From Hyphomicrobiales bacterium (GTDB lineage Bacteria > Pseudomonadota > Alphaproteobacteria > Rhizobiales > Rhizobiaceae), in assembly GCA_900472295.1 (NCBI GenBank), contig UCIA01000005.1:1-64000 (forward strand): a DNA stretch of 64,000 nucleotides, given 5' to 3'. Under the pieces are notes generated by a model. The model made no database searches. It was not told the origin of the DNA and worked only from the letters and a program-made list of their open reading frames with translations. This document shows, one piece after another, positions 52,313-61,775 of the stretch. A program made the translations under genes and the position numbers. The stretch's first letter is position 1. The number at the start of each line of letters is the position of its first letter.

Positions 52313-52503
52313 ATAGGACGCGGTGTGGTTCGTCCGGGAGATGGGGGCATCACTCGGAAGGTCCGGGCTCAGGCAGCTACCGCGTCCGAACCAATTCTTC
52401 TGCCTGCACAAAGCGCAGGCAGGCAAATGCGGCGGACCTGCCGTTTACCTCCCAAGACGGTCCGCAAATAGAGCGGCGTCCGGATTATCCGGGCGCCGTT
52501 TTT
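52313..52503 (+). ncRNA. Structured RNA candidate with terminator, between AbcR-like sRNA and EF-G gene
   Basis: No reading frame explains these roughly 190 bases. Clear helices are tgcctgc/gcaggca (52401-52421) and gcggacc/ggtccgc (52432-52465), whose loop holds acctccc. A terminator cggcgtccgg/ccgggcgccg (52474-52498, one G-U) is followed by five T. Near the 5' side, ggacgcggt can pair with accgcgtcc (52316-52324/52379-52387) and tggttcg with cgaacca (52326-52332/52387-52393). These pairings cross, so they are alternatives or a pseudoknot. Upstream, gtaac occurs at 52251, 52264 and 52274. It could be a second AbcR-like RNA or an unrelated sRNA. Confidence 0.5.
52474..52503 (+). terminator. 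Terminator hairpin before the EF-G paralogue
   Basis: A 10-bp stem with one G-U pair (52474-52483/52489-52498) and loop attat is followed by five T on the plus strand. It lies just beyond the stop of the minus-strand EF-G-like gene and could also affect that transcript. Confidence 0.75.
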
Positions 52504-52525
52504 CGTGCGGCTCGGCGCGCCGCTC

Positions 52526-54577
52526 TCAGGCCGCCTTGCCGTTGGCGTTCATCGCTTCGTCGGCCAGGCGTCCGGTCAATTCGGCCATGTGGTCGAAGCC
52601 GCAGCGATAGCTGGCGACGCCCGCGGTCGCCGAGCGCAGCTCGATGATCAGATCGCCGATCTCGGCCTGCGGCATGGTCGCCTCGACGACATCCCATCCC
52701 GGCCAGTCGGGCCGTGCGTCATAGCCGAGGATCTGGCCGCGCCGTTGCGGGATCAGCGCAATGATCTTCGAGGTGGCTTCGGACGGCGTGACGATCTCGA
52801 CCTTCATCACCGGCTCCAGCAGCACCGGCGAGCAGGCAGCCATGCCCTCCTTCATCGCCAGCTTGGCCGCCATCTGGAAGGCCATGTCGGAGGAATCGAC
52901 GGCATGGTAGGAACCGTCGGAGAGGTTGACGGCGACATCGACGACGGGGAAGCCGAGCGGGCCCGTCTTCAGATAGTCACGTACGCCAGTCTCCACCGAC
53001 TGGATGTAGGTCTTGGGCACGACGCCGCCGGTGATGGTGTCCGAGAACTGGAAACCGGAACCGCGCGGCAGCGGCTTGATCTCGATCACCACGTCGCCGA
53101 ACTGGCCGTGGCCGCCGGACTGCTTCTTGTGGCGGCCGCGCTGCTGCACCGTCTTGCGGATCGTTTCGCGATAGGGAACCGCCGGGGCGTAACCCTCGAC
53201 CGGGATCTGGTTCTTGCCTTCCAGCCGCTCGCGCACCACCCTTAGATGCATCTCGCCATGGCCCGACAGTACGGTCTCGGCCGAGTCCTGGTTATGACGC
53301 AGGCTGAGCGAGGGATCTTCCTCGGCCAGGCGCTGGATGGCCGCCGACATCTTGACCTCGTCCTTGCGCTCCTTCGGCCGCAGCGCAAAGGCAAAGACCG
53401 GCTGCGGCGCCACCAGCGTGACCAGTGGCTTGATGCCGCCTTTGGTGGAGCTCAGCGTCTGTCCTGTCTTGACCTCGTCCAGCTTGCCCAGCGCCACCGT
53501 GTCGCCGGCCTTGGCCGAGGTCAGCTTGGACTGGTCCTTGCCGAGCATCTTGTAGATGCCCGAAACCTTCGCCGTCTCGCCGTTCGACAAATAAAGCTCG
53601 GCCGCATCGGCGACCTGGCCGGAGAGGATCCGCGATATCGACAGCTTGCCGCCATGCGCGGTGTGGACGGTCTTCATCACCTGGACCACGGTCTGATTGC
53701 CGTCGGCAACGCCAAGGCGCTTGCGGGTAGCCTCGACGTCCGGAGCATCGTGGCGGATCGCCTTCAGCAGGCGCAGCACGCCGTTGCCTTTTTCGGCGGT
53801 GCCGATCAGCACGGGCGTTATGGTGCCGGCGCGCAGGTCGGCGGCGAGGTCGTCGAAGACGGCGTCTTTCGGCGGCTCGATCTCCTCCAGCAACTGCTCC
53901 ATCAAATGGTCGTCGTGATCGGCAAGCGTCTCCAGCATGGAGAAGCGGGCTTCCAGCTCTCGCGCCTTGTCGTCGGTTGGAATTTCGGCGACCTGGCTTT
54001 CGGCATATTCGCGGTAGATGTAGGCGCGTTCCAGCGCCAGATCGATCGAGCCGATCACCACATTGTCCTTGCGCAGCGGGATCTGGCGCAGCAGCAGCGG
54101 TGCGGCGCTTGTCGGCTGCAGCATCTTCAGCGTATCGCGCACGCCCGCTATCGCCTTGTCGACCTTGTTGAGGAACAGGATGCGCGGCACGCCGAGATCG
54201 TCGAGCTTGCGCATGATCAACTGCAGGGCAGGGATCTTCTTTTCGTCGGCTTCGGCGACGACCACTGCGAGGTCGCAGGCGGCCAGCACCGGCTCGGCCT
54301 CGAAGGAGAATTCGATCGAGCCGGGACAGTCGACGAAGGTGATCTGCTCGCCCATGAATTCGGTGGTGGCAAAGGTCGCCTCGACGCTCATGGCGTGCGC
54401 CCGCGCCTCCGGCGAATGGTCGGAAACGGTGCTTCCCGATGACACGGGATTTTGGCGGGGGATGGCGCCCGTACGAGCGAGGATGGCTTCGAGAAGTGTC
54501 GTCTTACCGCTTGCAAAGGGACCGACTATGGCAATGCATTTCGGTCCCGTGCGTCGTCCTCCGGCGCGAGTACCCAT
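52526..54577 (-). CDS. Elongation-factor-G-like GTPase paralogue
   Basis: The 683-residue protein has the EF-G domain order. The G domain has CIAIVGPFASGKTTLLEAIL (P-loop), TFVDCPGSIEFSFEAEPV (G3) and RILFLNKVDKAIAG (G4). Domain II follows, then a domain IV loop HKKQSGGHGQFGDVVIEIKP and the C-terminal domain V. It differs from true EF-G. The switch-II motif is DCPGS rather than DTPGH, so the GTPase-activating His is replaced by Ser, and the RGITI switch-I motif is not recognisable. It is probably a rhizobial EF-G-like paralogue of unknown ribosomal role. The start is ATG 54577. Confidence 0.88.
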   Translation of the reverse strand: MGTRAGGRRTGPKCIAIVGPFASGKTTLLEAILARTGAIPRQNPVSSGSTVSDHSPEARAHAMSVEATFATTEFMGEQITFVDCPGSIEFSFEAEPVLAACDLAVVVAEADEKKIPALQLIMRKLDDLGVPRILFLNKVDKAIAGVRDTLKMLQPTSAAPLLLRQIPLRKDNVVIGSIDLALERAYIYREYAESQVAEIPTDDKARELEARFSMLETLADHDDHLMEQLLEEIEPPKDAVFDDLAADLRAGTITPVLIGTAEKGNGVLRLLKAIRHDAPDVEATRKRLGVADGNQTVVQVMKTVHTAHGGKLSISRILSGQVADAAELYLSNGETAKVSGIYKMLGKDQSKLTSAKAGDTVALGKLDEVKTGQTLSSTKGGIKPLVTLVAPQPVFAFALRPKERKDEVKMSAAIQRLAEEDPSLSLRHNQDSAETVLSGHGEMHLRVVRERLEGKNQIPVEGYAPAVPYRETIRKTVQQRGRHKKQSGGHGQFGDVVIEIKPLPRGSGFQFSDTITGGVVPKTYIQSVETGVRDYLKTGPLGFPVVDVAVNLSDGSYHAVDSSDMAFQMAAKLAMKEGMAACSPVLLEPVMKVEIVTPSEATSKIIALIPQRRGQILGYDARPDWPGWDVVEATMPQAEIGDLIIELRSATAGVASYRCGFDHMAELTGRLADEAMNANGKAA

Positions 54578-54827
54578 GGCTGACCTCCACTCAGGCTTTG
54601 CCCTTGGGTGGCGATCAGCAAAAGTGGAAACGGTTTTGCGCCGATCGCACCCTGTCGTGTGCGGCGGCCGGCCTGTTCGACCGTCGCGGGGCGGGGTTGT
54701 TTTCTCTTAGCCACCCTGCCCAACCCCATCGTCCCACGGGTTAGCCGGCAGGGCAAGGAAAATAGAAATCCGGAGCGCCGCCGTCAGGCGGACAGGGCAA
54801 GACCGTAATCAGAACCGTCGGGAGACT

Positions 54828-55688
54828 TCAGCTTGCCTGGGTGCGGCGCGTGGGCGTGGCGGCTGCACTGTGCTTCACCACCGTCTCGGCGAAGCGCGAC
54901 AGCAACGGGTTGAACAGGTCCGGGCGTTCCCAGAAGGGCGCATGGCCGGTGTCGGGAATGACATGGCACTGTTCCCACAGCGAGGAATAGGCGACGGTCT
55001 CGAAGTAGCTCAGCCGCACCAGCGGGTCATGTTCGCCATTGATCACCGCGACGGGGAAGGCGGCGTGTTCGACCACCTGTTTCTGGTCGGCGCCCTTGCC
55101 GGCAAACATGGAGCGCGCCACGCCGGCACGCAGCCTGCCGTCGGTGCGCCTGATGGCTTCGCGGAAAGACGGGCTGGCGGTGTCGCCGTAGCACAGAGCC
55201 TCAAAACGCTCGATGTCGCGTTCGGAGTAAACCTTCTTGGAGGCGAGCAGCATGTCCCAATTGGCGTGAAATCCGCGCAGCATGCCGAGCGGCCCGCGCG
55301 ACACCGGCGGTGCTCCGGTCAGCACCAGGCCGCTGACCGCATGGTGGAAGCTGGCAAGTTCCATCGCCACATGGCCGCCGAGCGACCAGCCGAAGATGAT
55401 GGCGCGGTCGATGCCCAACGCATCGAGAAGCCGGGCCGTGGTTTGGGCGAGGCCGGTAATCGTATAGGCGGCGGCCGGGTCGCGGGCATCGGAGGAATCG
55501 CCATGGCCGGGAAGATCGAAAGCGATCAACCGATGGGCCTTGGCGAGCGGGCTGTCGAACTGGCGGGCAAACACGGCGCGCGAGGCGCCCGAGCCATGGA
55601 TCATGACGATGGGCATGCCGGAGCCAGATGACTGGCTGAGGCGCAAATCGGCCTGCGGCGTGCGGATTGTGCGGTCGGTAATGCTCAT
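54828..55688 (-). CDS. Alpha/beta hydrolase (Ser nucleophile)
   Basis: The 286-residue protein has the oxyanion motif MIHGSGASRAVFARQF. The nucleophile elbow AIIFGWSLGGHVAMELA contains Ser in G-W-S-L-G. INGEHDPLVRLSYFE supplies the acid and PDTGHAPFWERPDLF the His. The order and spacing fit lyases, esterases or lactonases of the common alpha/beta superfamily; the substrate is not evident. It lies upstream of the EF-G-like gene in the same direction but 250 bases away, so it is probably independent. Confidence 0.88.
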   Translation of the reverse strand: MSITDRTIRTPQADLRLSQSSGSGMPIVMIHGSGASRAVFARQFDSPLAKAHRLIAFDLPGHGDSSDARDPAAAYTITGLAQTTARLLDALGIDRAIIFGWSLGGHVAMELASFHHAVSGLVLTGAPPVSRGPLGMLRGFHANWDMLLASKKVYSERDIERFEALCYGDTASPSFREAIRRTDGRLRAGVARSMFAGKGADQKQVVEHAAFPVAVINGEHDPLVRLSYFETVAYSSLWEQCHVIPDTGHAPFWERPDLFNPLLSRFAETVVKHSAAATPTRRTQAS

Positions 55689-55837
55689 GCGCGGGATTAG
55701 ACCTTGGGATTTACCTTACCGCCAACATCGCATCGCTGGCTCTATATGTTGTTTAAACATGTGGTTAAGAAAGGATTGATGAATCGACCGTCGGCGCGAC
55801 CGCCGGCTCCATGGCAACCACCTGCGGGATCCCGACA

Positions 55838-56389
55838 ATGGAACCAGTCCTCGATCTTCTTGTCTCGATCTGCAGCATCGCGACGCTCGGCCAGTACATC
55901 TGGTCGATGCGGGCGCATTTCCAATCGCAGGCCATGTCCCCGGGCGCGATGGTGATATCGGCGGCGGTCATCGCCACGGCGCTGTTCTTTCTCGCCATAC
56001 TGTGGCTGCAATCGCAGCCGGTTTCGGCAAAGCTCACCGGGCTTGCTGTCGAGCTGGCAAGCTCAGCCCTGTTCTGGTGGGCGATTGTCACATCGCGCAA
56101 GGCGCGGCTGCGCTTCGCCTTCGCGCCCGACGATCCGCACAGCCTGCTGACCGACGGCCCCTACGGCTATGTCCGCCACCCGTTCTACACCTCCTACATC
56201 ATCTTCTGGGCCGGATGGGGAATCGCGACCTGGTCGATCTGGGCGGTGGTGCCGGTCGCCGGTATCGCTATCCTCTATGTTTTTGCGGCGCTCGACGAAG
56301 AGAAGAAGTTTTCGCGCACGCCGCTGGCCGGAGCCTACGCGGACTATCGCATACGAGCCGGGCTGTTCTGGCCGCGGCTGGGGTGGTAG
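55838..56389 (+). CDS. Isoprenylcysteine-carboxyl-methyltransferase-like membrane protein 2
   Basis: The 183-residue protein has about four to five hydrophobic helices and ends in the ICMT/PEMT signature. LLTDGPYGYVRHPFYTSYII (cofactor-binding R-H-P) lies near 105-125 and DEEKKFSRTPLAGAYADYRI near the C-terminus. The second methyltransferase of this kind in the window (the other is at 51303-51800) is clearly diverged from it. The start is ATG 55838, or 55811 in the same frame; neither has a strong SD. Confidence 0.85.
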   Translation: MEPVLDLLVSICSIATLGQYIWSMRAHFQSQAMSPGAMVISAAVIATALFFLAILWLQSQPVSAKLTGLAVELASSALFWWAIVTSRKARLRFAFAPDDPHSLLTDGPYGYVRHPFYTSYIIFWAGWGIATWSIWAVVPVAGIAILYVFAALDEEKKFSRTPLAGAYADYRIRAGLFWPRLGW

Positions 56390-56437
56390 CCGGCACCGGG
56401 GCAGGGTACGTTCTACTGAACCTAGAGTCCTTGTTTT

Positions 56438-56487
56438 GATGCATGTCGTCGTCTCAAAACCGGGACCACTTTTGAGCGACATGCATC
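56438..56487. repeat. Interspersed palindromic repeat, copy 1
   Basis: Perfect 11-bp arms gatgcatgtcg (56438-56448) and cgacatgcatc (56477-56487) enclose 28 bases (tcgtctcaaaaccgggacca and following). The right part matches the element at 61727-61775 almost base for base. It lies 15 bases before the cupin gene start. Confidence 0.75.
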
Positions 56488-56502
56488 GAAGGATTACCTG
56501 AC

Positions 56503-56898
56503 ATGAAGATCATTGCCTGCGGCAGCGTGCCGACCATCATCGCGCCGGAGAAGTATTTCACCGGCCGCGTGCTGCAGACGCCAATCATCGAAAAGGAGGC
56601 GCCGGCGCGGCTGCGCGCCACGCTGGTCAGCTTCGAGCCCGGCGCGCGCACCCACTGGCACACGCATCCGCTGGGACAGACGCTCTATGTCACTGCGGGC
56701 GCTGGGCTTGCGCAGACATGGGGCGGGCCGATCCAGGAGATCAGGGCCGGCGACGTCATCTCGTTCGAACCCGGCGAGAAGCACTGGCACGGCGCGGGGC
56801 CAAAGACGACGATGACCCATGTCGCCATGCAGGAGGCGCTCGACGGCGTCCATGCCGACTGGATGGAAGCGGTGACCGACGCGCAGTTTGGCGGTTGA
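56503..56898 (+). CDS. Cupin resembling bacterial (R)-mandelonitrile lyase/hydroxynitrile lyase
   Basis: The 131-residue single cupin has FEPGARTHWHTHPLGQTLYV near 45-64 (metal ligands H-x-H and Q) and AGDVISFEPGEKHWHGAGP near 83-101 (third His). It ends with a HADWMEAVTDAQF pattern. As I recall, these segments closely resemble the manganese cupin hydroxynitrile lyase of Granulicella, which forms or cleaves cyanohydrins. The physiological role of this family in soil bacteria is uncertain. It is a single gene following a palindromic repeat that may influence its expression. Confidence 0.85.
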   Translation: MKIIACGSVPTIIAPEKYFTGRVLQTPIIEKEAPARLRATLVSFEPGARTHWHTHPLGQTLYVTAGAGLAQTWGGPIQEIRAGDVISFEPGEKHWHGAGPKTTMTHVAMQEALDGVHADWMEAVTDAQFGG

Positions 56899-57040
56899 GC
56901 GCTGAACCCGCAGCAGGCGGGCCTATTCGGCCGGCAGCGTTGCCGCTTTTCATCTGCCGCTGGTCGGGCATCTGGTCATGGAAGACGACGATGTGCAGCT
57001 CGGCGAGGCAAGCGAAGCAAAAGACGTAAGGCGCAAACAA

Positions 57041-57065
57041 AACCCGGCGGTGACGCCGGGTTTTT
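57041..57065. terminator. Bidirectional terminator
   Basis: Arms aacccggcg (57041-57049) and cgccgggtt (57054-57062) with a gtga loop are followed by T to 57065 on the plus strand and by TTTTG on the minus strand. It lies 25 bases after the aminotransferase stop. Confidence 0.9.
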
Positions 57066-57089
57066 CCGTTCAGGACTGGTCTGGCCCGA

Positions 57090-58394
<1,305 letters not shown>

Positions 58395-58517
58395 TCAAGG
58401 ACCTGTGAAGATTGGCTTTGGGACACCGCCTGCGTCGGGTTTACACCCCGTTTGTGTGAAGCAATCCATGGAGCGCATCCCCGGCAAGACTAAATTCATC
58501 AACGGCCGCTAGAACCT

Positions 58518-59468
58518 TTGGCGGCAGGATCGCCAGCCATTTCGCCTGTCTCGCGGAGCGAGGGACCCTTGTCGCGCAGCATCGGGCTTGCCCATATTAT
58601 CCGGCACGATGACGGCACCTCGTCAGGTGTCTGGGGCATCTATACGCTGCAGAGCGCCTTCCAGCCGATCTTCGCCTTCAACGAAGGCAAGCTGTCGGTG
58701 GTGGCGTTCGAGGGGCTGATCCGGCCGTTTCGCGATGGCGAGCCGCAATCGGCGATGAGTTTCTTCTCGACCTGTCCGGCCGGCGACCGGCTGCATATCG
58801 AGGCGCTGACCCGCACGCTGCATCTGCTCAATGCCGGCGCCTGCCTGCCGCAAGAGGCGTCGATCTTCGTCAATTTCGATCCCTCGGTGTTCACCGACCG
58901 CGCGATCGCCGAGAATGCACTGCGCGACATGCGGCTGGTGCTGCACGAGGCCGAGATCGATCCGCGCCGTATCGTGTGCGAGGTGACCGAGCAGAAATCG
59001 GCGTCGCAGGAGGCGCTCCACAGTTTCGTCGAGGCGCTGCGTGGCAACGGCTTCCGCATCGCCGTCGACGATTATGGGGCGGACGAGTCCGACATCAATC
59101 GCATCAAGGAGCTCAAGCCCGACATCGTCAAGTTCGACGCCCACTGGATCACGCAGCTGATGGAATCCGGCGCCGGCTTTGCCTTGCTGACCACCATGGT
59201 GACGAGCTTCGAACAGCAAGGCATCCGCACCGTGTTCGAGGGCATCGAGGAAGGCTGGCAGCTCGAGCTGGCCGAGAAATCCGGGGCATCGATGGTGCAG
59301 GGTTTCGTGCTGGCCAAGCCGGAACTGGCGCCCACCAGTTTTCGCGACTTTGGCAAGGGGGCGCAACCGCCTGTCGCGGCGCCTGAACCGCACAAGACGC
59401 CTGCCGGCAAGGGCGCTGTGCGTTCGGCGCGACCGGGCAAGGTGTTCGGGCGCAGGACCACGCCATGA
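58518..59468 (+). CDS. EAL-domain protein 1 (c-di-GMP phosphodiesterase-like)
   Basis: The 316-residue protein consists of an EAL domain with short ends. FQPIFAFNEGKLSVVAFEGL has E-G-L for the usual E-A-L. SIFVNFDPS, RIVCEVTEQKS, FRIAVDDYGADESDINRIKE, DIVKFDAHW, FEGIEE and ASMVQGFVLAKP follow. Most metal and substrate residues (E, N, E, D-D, K, E, Q) are present, so activity is possible despite the altered loop 6. EAL enzymes hydrolyse cyclic di-GMP. The C-terminus is basic. The stop overlaps the next EAL gene by 4 bases. Confidence 0.9.
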   Translation: MAAGSPAISPVSRSEGPLSRSIGLAHIIRHDDGTSSGVWGIYTLQSAFQPIFAFNEGKLSVVAFEGLIRPFRDGEPQSAMSFFSTCPAGDRLHIEALTRTLHLLNAGACLPQEASIFVNFDPSVFTDRAIAENALRDMRLVLHEAEIDPRRIVCEVTEQKSASQEALHSFVEALRGNGFRIAVDDYGADESDINRIKELKPDIVKFDAHWITQLMESGAGFALLTTMVTSFEQQGIRTVFEGIEEGWQLELAEKSGASMVQGFVLAKPELAPTSFRDFGKGAQPPVAAPEPHKTPAGKGAVRSARPGKVFGRRTTP

Positions 59469-60325
59469 GCGGGCGGCGCGAGCGGCGGCGCGATATCGGC
59501 GAAGCGATCTTTGCCGACGAGGTCGGCATCGAATATGGCGTCTATGGCGCGTTCCGGCTGAAAAGCGCCTACCAGCCGATCTTCGCGCCGCGCGGCGATG
59601 CGCTGGCCGCGGTCGCCGTCGAGGCGTTGATCGAACCGCATCGCGCCGCCATGCCGGTTGCGCCTTCCGTGTTCTTCGACAGTGTCGTGGCCGGCGACCG
59701 GCTGTTTGTCGAGACGATGTGCCGGATGCTGCATCTGAGAAATTTCCGCAACATCGGCGTCGATGGGCTCGACCTGTTCTTCAACTATAACCCGATGATC
59801 AACGATCATCTCGGACGGGCGCTGGCCGAGATTCGGCTGATGACCCGGCATCTCGGCGAGTTCGACTTGCACGCCGGCATGCTGGTCTGCGAGATCACCG
59901 AGCAGGCGGCCGACGATCATGTGCTGGCCGCGCTGGTGCGCGAGATGCGGCGCCACGGCATCCGCATCGCCATCGACGATTTCGGCACCGGCCATTCGAC
60001 CGCGGAACGGATGAGCCTGCTTCAACCGGATATCGTGAAGATCGATGGCGGCTGGTTCGCCGAATTCTGCCGCCACGCTGCCGCCGAGCGCTTCTTCCGG
60101 CCGCTCGTCTCGTCGCTGCACGATCACGGCGCCAGGGTGCTGGTCGAAGGCATCGAGCAGGCCACGCATCTGCGTGTCGCGCTGGATGGCGGCGTCGACC
60201 TTTTGCAAGGCTTCCACCTCGGCCGCCCAAAGCTTGCCGGAACCATCTTCAATCGCGAGCCGCTGTCGATCGAGACGCTGCTCGGTGCCGACAACAAGGT
60301 GGTGCCGCTGCATCTGCGGAGGTAA
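59465..60325 (+). CDS. EAL-domain protein 2 (c-di-GMP phosphodiesterase)
   Basis: The 286-residue EAL domain has AYQPIFAPRGDALAAVAVEA, then L-I-E-P (true E-A-L), LFFNYNP, LVCEITEQAADDH, IRIAIDDFGTGHSTAERMS, DIVKIDGGWF, LVEGIEQ and VDLLQGFHLGRPK. All canonical catalytic residues are visible. It lacks sensory or membrane domains. It is translationally coupled (ATGA overlap) to the first EAL protein, so the two may form a heterodimer; EAL proteins commonly dimerise. This is inference. Confidence 0.92.
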   Translation: MSGRRERRRDIGEAIFADEVGIEYGVYGAFRLKSAYQPIFAPRGDALAAVAVEALIEPHRAAMPVAPSVFFDSVVAGDRLFVETMCRMLHLRNFRNIGVDGLDLFFNYNPMINDHLGRALAEIRLMTRHLGEFDLHAGMLVCEITEQAADDHVLAALVREMRRHGIRIAIDDFGTGHSTAERMSLLQPDIVKIDGGWFAEFCRHAAAERFFRPLVSSLHDHGARVLVEGIEQATHLRVALDGGVDLLQGFHLGRPKLAGTIFNREPLSIETLLGADNKVVPLHLRR

Positions 60326-60428
60326 TTTGTCCTCACGCTTGCCGCCGCTTCGCCGCTCGCTCCGGACGGGGCGCGCCAACGGGCGCGACGCCCGGTCGGG
60401 CTTGCGGCCTTCGGCCGATAGCGTGAAT

Positions 60429-60624
60429 TTAGAGAGGGCGAACCCGGCCCGCGCGAAGTTCGGCAAAAGCCTGCTCGGCCAGCTTATCCAGCCTACCGGC
60501 CTTGGCGTCGGCCTCGATCTGCATGTCCCACACATCTGCCTGAAACGCCTCGAACCATGAGGCAAAGGTCTTCAGCTCTTCAGGGCTCAGCGCTAGATCT
60601 TTCGATCTGTTCGAGCTTGGTCAT
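60429..60624 (-). pseudogene. Frameshifted antitoxin-like small gene
   Basis: The minus strand reads MTKLEQIE from ATG 60624. After a one-base frame change near 60600, KDLALSPEELKTFASWFEAF and onward continues, ending in TAA at 60429 (..ELRAGRVRPL). Both parts together match a common family of about 65 residues found beside RelE/ParE-type toxins. The span of 196 bases is not a multiple of three, and the second frame has no ATG or GTG start of its own. The shift lies in an A-rich run, and no toxin gene remains. A sequencing error cannot be excluded. Confidence 0.75.
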
Positions 60625-60684
60625 GGATTGAAAATAGCATGGTCAGCGTGAAGGGACCAAGCGTCTGAAACCCAGACAAACAAA

Positions 60685-60706
60685 AAGGCGGGATAAATCC
60701 CGCCTT
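60685..60706 (-). terminator. Terminator for the cold-shock gene
   Basis: Arms aaggcgggat (60685-60694) and atcccgcctt (60697-60706) pair perfectly with a 2-base central spacer. On the minus strand they are followed by TTTTG. The hairpin lies about 165 bases beyond the cold-shock stop, giving a long 3' untranslated region. Confidence 0.75.
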
Positions 60707-60871
60707 CCCATTTTCGGTAGCCTGATGGGAGCTTTCGGTCCGGGCTGGCAGCTATCTGCTGATCCAGCTTGTCGGGTCTTTCCGCTCCAGCGCGCTTCTC
60801 GCGCGACTGTCAGTACATCCGTGACTTGCCGTGCGCCCCGAACTCTCGTCCGGCGCGCGCACTTCGCAAAA

Positions 60872-61084
60872 TCAGGCTGCCTTGCTCAGAGAACCAGCGG
60901 ACGACTTGCCAGTGCGGCGGTCCTGCTCGATCTCGAAGTTGATCTTCTGGCCTTCGACCAGGGTCGACAGTCCAGCGCGCTCGACAGCGGAGATGTGGAC
61001 GAAAACGTCCGCGCCGCCATTGTCAGGCTGAATGAAGCCGAAGCCCTTGGTGGAGTTAAACCACTTGACCGTACCAGTTGCCAT
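60872..61084 (-). CDS. Cold-shock protein, CspA family
   Basis: The 70-residue protein is a single cold-shock domain with [20 protein letters not shown] (RNP1 K-G-F-G-F-I) and [17 protein letters not shown] (RNP2 V-F-V-H-I). It ends in a short basic tail. Such proteins bind single-stranded RNA and act as RNA chaperones. The ATG at 61084 is clear. About 285 bases of non-coding DNA precede it, room for the long structured leader typical of csp genes. Confidence 0.95.
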   Translation of the reverse strand: MATGTVKWFNSTKGFGFIQPDNGGADVFVHISAVERAGLSTLVEGQKINFEIEQDRRTGKSSAGSLSKAA

Positions 61085-61371
61085 TTTAGATAGTCCTCGC
61101 ATTTGCTTTGGTTTGACCGAACCGAGGTTCAGCCGGTGTGCATCGAAATTTTGGAGATAGACGTCAGCAAACGCGAATATCGCGAGGCCCGGATCGATCG
61201 GCCGAAATATCAATGGGGCTGATATAGGCTGGTTTCGCACCAAAAACAAGATGGTTCGAAAAATGGCGTCGCTGTGGCGCTGCCCAACGGCCGCCCCAAT
61301 CGCATGAAAGCGTTGCGCAATCGGGAAGATCGGGACGCCCCACGGCGTTAGTCCGGTTTTGGGAGACAACC

Positions 61372-61713
61372 ATGAAAACCGTTGTGAAATCCATTCTGAT
61401 TGCCACCTGCCTGACGCTGGTGGCCGCCGAGGCGCAGGCGATCTCGCGCTACGACCCCACCCGTATGAGCTGCGACAGGGTGCAGGGCACGATCGCCCGC
61501 CAGGGCGCTGTGATCCTGCGCTACCAGTCCAGGCGCGTGCCCGGCCTGCCGCTCTTCGACCGTTATGTGGCAAGCCAGCAGTTCTGCAATATCGGCGAGG
61601 TCCGCAAGCGCGCCTATGTGCCGAGCGCCGATGCCGATTCTTGCCCGGTCTATCTCTGCAAGCGGATCGAGAACGACCGTCTTCATCGGCGCTTCCTGCG
61701 CCCTCAGATGTAA
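61372..61713 (+). CDS. Small secreted cysteine-containing protein, 113 aa
   Basis: A signal peptide (about 1-23, AEAQAI) is followed by a basic mature part of 90 residues. Four cysteines are spaced as in two disulphides ([23 protein letters not shown]). I do not recognise a characterised family; similar short proteins are common in rhizobia. The SD gggag is well placed. It converges on ogt with 59 bases between stops. Confidence 0.8.
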   Translation: MKTVVKSILIATCLTLVAAEAQAISRYDPTRMSCDRVQGTIARQGAVILRYQSRRVPGLPLFDRYVASQQFCNIGEVRKRAYVPSADADSCPVYLCKRIENDRLHRRFLRPQM

Positions 61714-61726
61714 CCTCGTTCTTAAA

Positions 61727-61775
61727 GCGCGTCATTGTCCCAGAACCGCGGCACACTTCTGGGCGACATGCATCA
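61727..61775. repeat. Interspersed palindromic repeat, copy 2
   Basis: This copy matches the element at 56438-56487, with cca-aaccg-gg-accactt-type core and the end gcgacatgcatc, but the left arm is degraded (cgcgtcat in place of tgcatgtc). Its right boundary coincides with the stop codon of the minus-strand ogt gene, whose TGA is read from gcatca. Confidence 0.7.

Noticed and set aside
52316-52390. RNase P RNA or SRP RNA, because of ggtccgggctc
   Set aside because: The surrounding conserved segments of either RNA are missing and the total length (about 190 bases) is too short for RNase P; the match is limited to about 11 bases.
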